The notes beneath the pieces are model-generated. The model saw nothing but the letters and a program-made list of their open reading frames with translations. It did no database searches and was not told the origin of the DNA. From contig UQRJ01000127.1 of the NCBI GenBank assembly GCA_900543345.1, positions 1 to 7,785 on the forward strand: a stretch of 7,785 bases of DNA, read 5' to 3'. The stretch comes from an uncultured Sporolactobacillus sp. (GTDB lineage: Bacteria; Bacillota; Bacilli; Bacillales; Sporolactobacillaceae). Made by a program: the position numbers and the translations under genes. Every line of letters starts with the position of its first letter. Within the stretch, counting starts at the first letter, position 1. Positions 5,623-7,785 of this stretch are shown here, piece after piece.

Positions 5623-6777
5623 ATGGGACCCAAACAAAAGAAGACTGTCTTACTGGTTGTAATCACGGCTATCTTCGCCGACATGCTTACTTACGGACTA
5701 ATTGTTCCGTTTTTGCCGATACATGCCAAATCACTTGGTGCGACTCAATCGGAAATTGGTTTATTATTTGCCAGTTATTCGATTGCTCTGTTCATCGGCA
5801 CCCCTATTTTTGGCGCTCTAGCAGATCGGGTAGGACGAAAAAAACTATTAGTATCTGGACTTTCGATCTTAACAGCGACGACTATCGTTTACTCACTCTC
5901 GACTTCTTTTTGGATGCTCATCATTGCGCGATCCCTGCAAGGCCTAGCGGCTGCTATTCCATGGACAGCCGGGCTAGCGTTGCTCGCGGAGGCTTTTCCC
6001 GTGACAGAACAGGGGAAAGCAATGGGAATAGCTCTGTCGGGACAAGCTGCAGGCATCCTCCTTGGCCCGCCAATGGGGGGCTGGCTTTTTGAAGCAGGGG
6101 GTTACAGTTGCCCTTTTTTTACTGCTGGTGCGATTGCACTATTATCTACTTTTCTTTGTGCCATGCTTCTGCAAAAAATTACCGAAAAAAAAGCAAAAAG
6201 CGTTATATCGCCGTTTAAAATACTACGTCATCGACAAATTTTAATCATTTCAGGATCCGCTGTAATCGGCGCAGCTACTTTTGCAAGTATTGAACCAACG
6301 TTGCCCATTCATTTGAATGCAGATTTAAATTTATCTCCAGGAATTATCGGCTCGATGTTCGTTATTATGACGCTTGCTTATGGAACGACTTCACCGATCA
6401 TTGGTGCTGTCTCCATACGATTGGGACCGATCAAAACCATCATGATCGGCATTGTCATGGCAGCCATCATGCTGCCTTTAAATGCCCTTACCTTAACCGT
6501 ATGGTCGCAAGTAATATTTCTTGCTTTATTAGGAATTAGTCTAGGTATGATTTTAACACCGTCTCTGCCAAAATTAGCCGAAATCTCGCGCAATCTTGGC
6601 GGAATGTCACAGGGACTTACGTTTGCCGTTTATAATACTGCTTACTCCTTGGGAATGATGCTTGGTCCGCTTATCGCCGGCAGCTTAGCTGAAGGCTATG
6701 GACTGATCGTCGCTTATGCCGCGATAGGAGCAGCCTTTCTTTTCTATTTATACCCGCTCTATAAAATGACCAAATGA
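5623..6777 (+). CDS. MFS transporter, DHA1-type drug/proton antiporter-like efflux pump
   Basis: 384 residues with about twelve hydrophobic segments and almost no loops, the size of a 12-TM DHA1 transporter. Helix 1 carries the DMLTYGLIVPFLP stretch (20-32) with a membrane-buried Asp20. Motif A is GALADRVGRKK (64-74) in the loop after helix 2. Motif B contains RSLQG with Arg103 in helix 4. The antiporter motif C, GILLGPPMGG (144-153), is in helix 5. A basic central loop (about 187-203) divides the halves. Motif C marks an exporter rather than an importer; the sequence reminds me of the SLC18/TetA-like branch of DHA1, but the substrate is not predictable. The ATG directly follows the padR TAA, in the same frame; AAAGGAGAT (5608-5616) inside padR serves as ribosome binding site. 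The pair is convergent with punA and shares a bidirectional terminator with it. Confidence 0.93.
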   Translation: MGPKQKKTVLLVVITAIFADMLTYGLIVPFLPIHAKSLGATQSEIGLLFASYSIALFIGTPIFGALADRVGRKKLLVSGLSILTATTIVYSLSTSFWMLIIARSLQGLAAAIPWTAGLALLAEAFPVTEQGKAMGIALSGQAAGILLGPPMGGWLFEAGGYSCPFFTAGAIALLSTFLCAMLLQKITEKKAKSVISPFKILRHRQILIISGSAVIGAATFASIEPTLPIHLNADLNLSPGIIGSMFVIMTLAYGTTSPIIGAVSIRLGPIKTIMIGIVMAAIMLPLNALTLTVWSQVIFLALLGISLGMILTPSLPKLAEISRNLGGMSQGLTFAVYNTAYSLGMMLGPLIAGSLAEGYGLIVAYAAIGAAFLFYLYPLYKMTK

Positions 6778-6898
6778 GTGCTTTTTGGCTTGTGGGGGAA
6801 GGTGAATTGAAGTCGCATTTTATTCAAAATACCGATGGATGAATGATAAATCGCAGCAACCGGTGAAAAAAGCCAAGCGTTCACATGTTCATTGCCAT

Positions 6899-6933
6899 AA
6901 AAAAGCATCGGGGATATTTACCCAATGCCTTTT
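6899..6933. terminator. Bidirectional intrinsic terminator between MFS gene and punA
   Basis: GCATCGGG (6905-6912) pairs with CCCAATGC (6921-6928) around an 8-nt loop; one pair is a wobble in the minus-strand RNA and a mismatch in the plus-strand RNA. Flanking A and T runs lengthen the stem. On the minus strand it starts 7 nt after the punA stop and ends in six T (6904-6899), a good terminator. On the plus strand only four T follow, so it is weaker there. The 120 bp between the MFS stop and this hairpin hold no gene that I can support. Confidence 0.8.
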
Positions 6934-6939
6934 CATCAG

Positions 6940-7749
6940 CTACATTTCCCGGATAATTCCACGAACGAGCCGGGTAAATCGATCCTTAGCCCGCGCGGCG
7001 GTCTCGACAACATCGGTATGTGACAACGGTTTGTTCAACACACCGCTGCCCATGTTGGTAATGCAGGAGATGCCGATCACCGCGACGCCGGCATGTCGGG
7101 CGGCGATCACTTCCGGTACCGTCGACATACCGACGGCGTCCGCCCCGAGCGTGCGCATCATTCGAATTTCAGCCGGCGTTTCGTACTGCGGACCGGGTGT
7201 CGCTAGATAGACTCCTTCGTGAACGACGATGCCCTCCCGGCCGGCGACCCGACGCGCAAGAGCGAGCAGTCGAGTGTCGTAGGCAGCCGACATGTCGGGA
7301 AAACGCGGACCGGAAGCCGCATCGTTCGGTCCGATCAACGGACTTGTGCCGAGCAGATTGATATGATCGCGGATCAACATCAGATCGCCGGGCAGGTAAT
7401 TCAGATTGATGCCGCCCGCTGCGTTGGTCACAATCAGACGGCGCACGCCAAGCGCCCGCATCACCTCGACCGGAAACGCCACTTGCCGCAGCGAATAGCC
7501 CTCATAATGATGGTAGCGTCCCTGCATGACAGCGACGCTTTTTCCTGCCCACTCACCTATTACAAACTGTCCCTTATGTCCGGCGACTGTCGAAATGGGG
7601 AAATGCGGCAACGATCGGTATGGTACACGATCGGCTTCCGTGACTTCTTCCGCCAGATCGCCCAGCCCCGAGCCGAGGATCAGGCCAATATCCGGCGTCC
7701 GCCGAGTGAATTTGCGAACGGCGGCTAACGCTTCTTCAATTGTGTTCAC
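6940..7749 (-). CDS. punA: Purine nucleoside phosphorylase (inosine/guanosine type, trimeric family)
   Basis: 269 residues, against about 271 for B. subtilis PupG (also called PunA or DeoD-like). It splits inosine, guanosine and deoxy forms with phosphate into base and (deoxy)ribose-1-phosphate for purine salvage in the cytoplasm. Visible motifs are GSGLGD (26-31, phosphate loop), VAGHKGQ (55-61), GRYHHYEG (77-84, Arg78 and His80), TNAAGGIN (108-115), GPNDAASGPRFPDMS (140-154), GPQYETPAE (186-194, with the base-facing Glu190), GMSTVPE (207-213) and SCITNMGSG (228-236, Asn232). Start is GTG (7749-7747). Two codons upstream an in-frame TAG (7755-7753) rules out an earlier start; the ribosome binding site is lost because the sequence turns into adapter at 7758. 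In B. subtilis it lies directly before dacF; here the padR-MFS segment separates them. Confidence 0.95.
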   Translation of the reverse strand: MNTIEEALAAVRKFTRRTPDIGLILGSGLGDLAEEVTEADRVPYRSLPHFPISTVAGHKGQFVIGEWAGKSVAVMQGRYHHYEGYSLRQVAFPVEVMRALGVRRLIVTNAAGGINLNYLPGDLMLIRDHINLLGTSPLIGPNDAASGPRFPDMSAAYDTRLLALARRVAGREGIVVHEGVYLATPGPQYETPAEIRMMRTLGADAVGMSTVPEVIAARHAGVAVIGISCITNMGSGVLNKPLSHTDVVETAARAKDRFTRLVRGIIREM

Positions 7750-7757
7750 AGTCTAAC

Positions 7758-7785
7758 CTGTCTCTTATACACATCTGACGCTGCC
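7758..7785. other. Illumina Nextera transposase adapter (sequencing artefact)
   Basis: Positions 7758-7776 equal the 19-bp Tn5 mosaic end CTGTCTCTTATACACATCT, and 7777-7785 (GACGCTGCC) continue with the complement of the Nextera read-1 adapter. This is library adapter left on the contig end, not genomic DNA and not a natural Tn5 insertion. Real sequence ends at or about 7757. Confidence 0.97.

Noticed and set aside
6839..7728. Plus-strand open frames opposite punA, one starting at 6839
   Set aside because: Mostly antisense to punA; the ATG at 6839 has no ribosome binding site, and the frame crosses the terminator hairpin.
7758..7776. Tn5 mosaic end as evidence of a natural transposon
   Set aside because: It is followed by the Nextera adapter sequence and sits exactly at the window end, which is the mark of library preparation.

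Overview
The window is a piece of chromosome from an endospore-forming member of the Bacillota, most likely order Bacillales. The predicted SigF, SpoIIAA, SpoIIAB, SpoVAC, SpoVAD, DacF and PunA align almost end to end with the Bacillus subtilis proteins as I remember them. The sporulation block is about 50% G+C where I counted lines by eye, which with the protein differences argues against B. subtilis itself. A Sporolactobacillaceae-like lineage is possible, but I cannot place it firmly.

Layout. On the minus strand, read from right to left: punA (purine nucleoside phosphorylase, 7749-6940), then after a 2.6 kb interruption dacF (4337-3171), spoIIAA (3065-2715), spoIIAB (2714-2274) and sigF (2260-1499). 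A strong intrinsic terminator (1483-1456) follows, then spoVAC (1213-764) and the first 248 codons of spoVAD (744-1, cut by the left edge). This is the conserved pupG-dacF-spoIIAA-AB-sigF-spoVA order of Bacillus, with two differences. There is no spoVAA or spoVAB between sigF and spoVAC. A plus-strand padR-MFS transporter pair (5080-6777), with about 740 bp of gene-free DNA in front of it, sits between punA and dacF. This segment is more A+T rich than its neighbours and looks like an insertion.

How the genes work together. SpoIIAA, SpoIIAB and SigF form the anti-anti-sigma / anti-sigma kinase / sigma module that switches on forespore transcription after asymmetric division. DacF is a forespore D,D-carboxypeptidase that trims peptidoglycan peptides. 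SpoVAC and SpoVAD belong to the channel that loads and releases dipicolinic acid. Weak but plausible sites for sigma-F (dacF), sigma-H (spoIIA) and sigma-G (spoVAC) fit that order of expression. The padR-MFS pair is a self-contained unit: an extended -10 promoter, a perfect 24-bp dyad just downstream of it that is a good PadR operator candidate, then regulator and exporter joined without a gap. A bidirectional terminator separates it from the convergent punA.

The last 28 bases (7758-7785) are not biological. They match the Illumina Nextera transposase adapter, so the window ends at an untrimmed contig end. I found no CRISPR array, tRNA, rRNA, intact mobile element or clearly undescribed system. 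The most interesting points are the regulated efflux insertion, the spoVA gene content, the TTG start of spoIIAB and the adapter.
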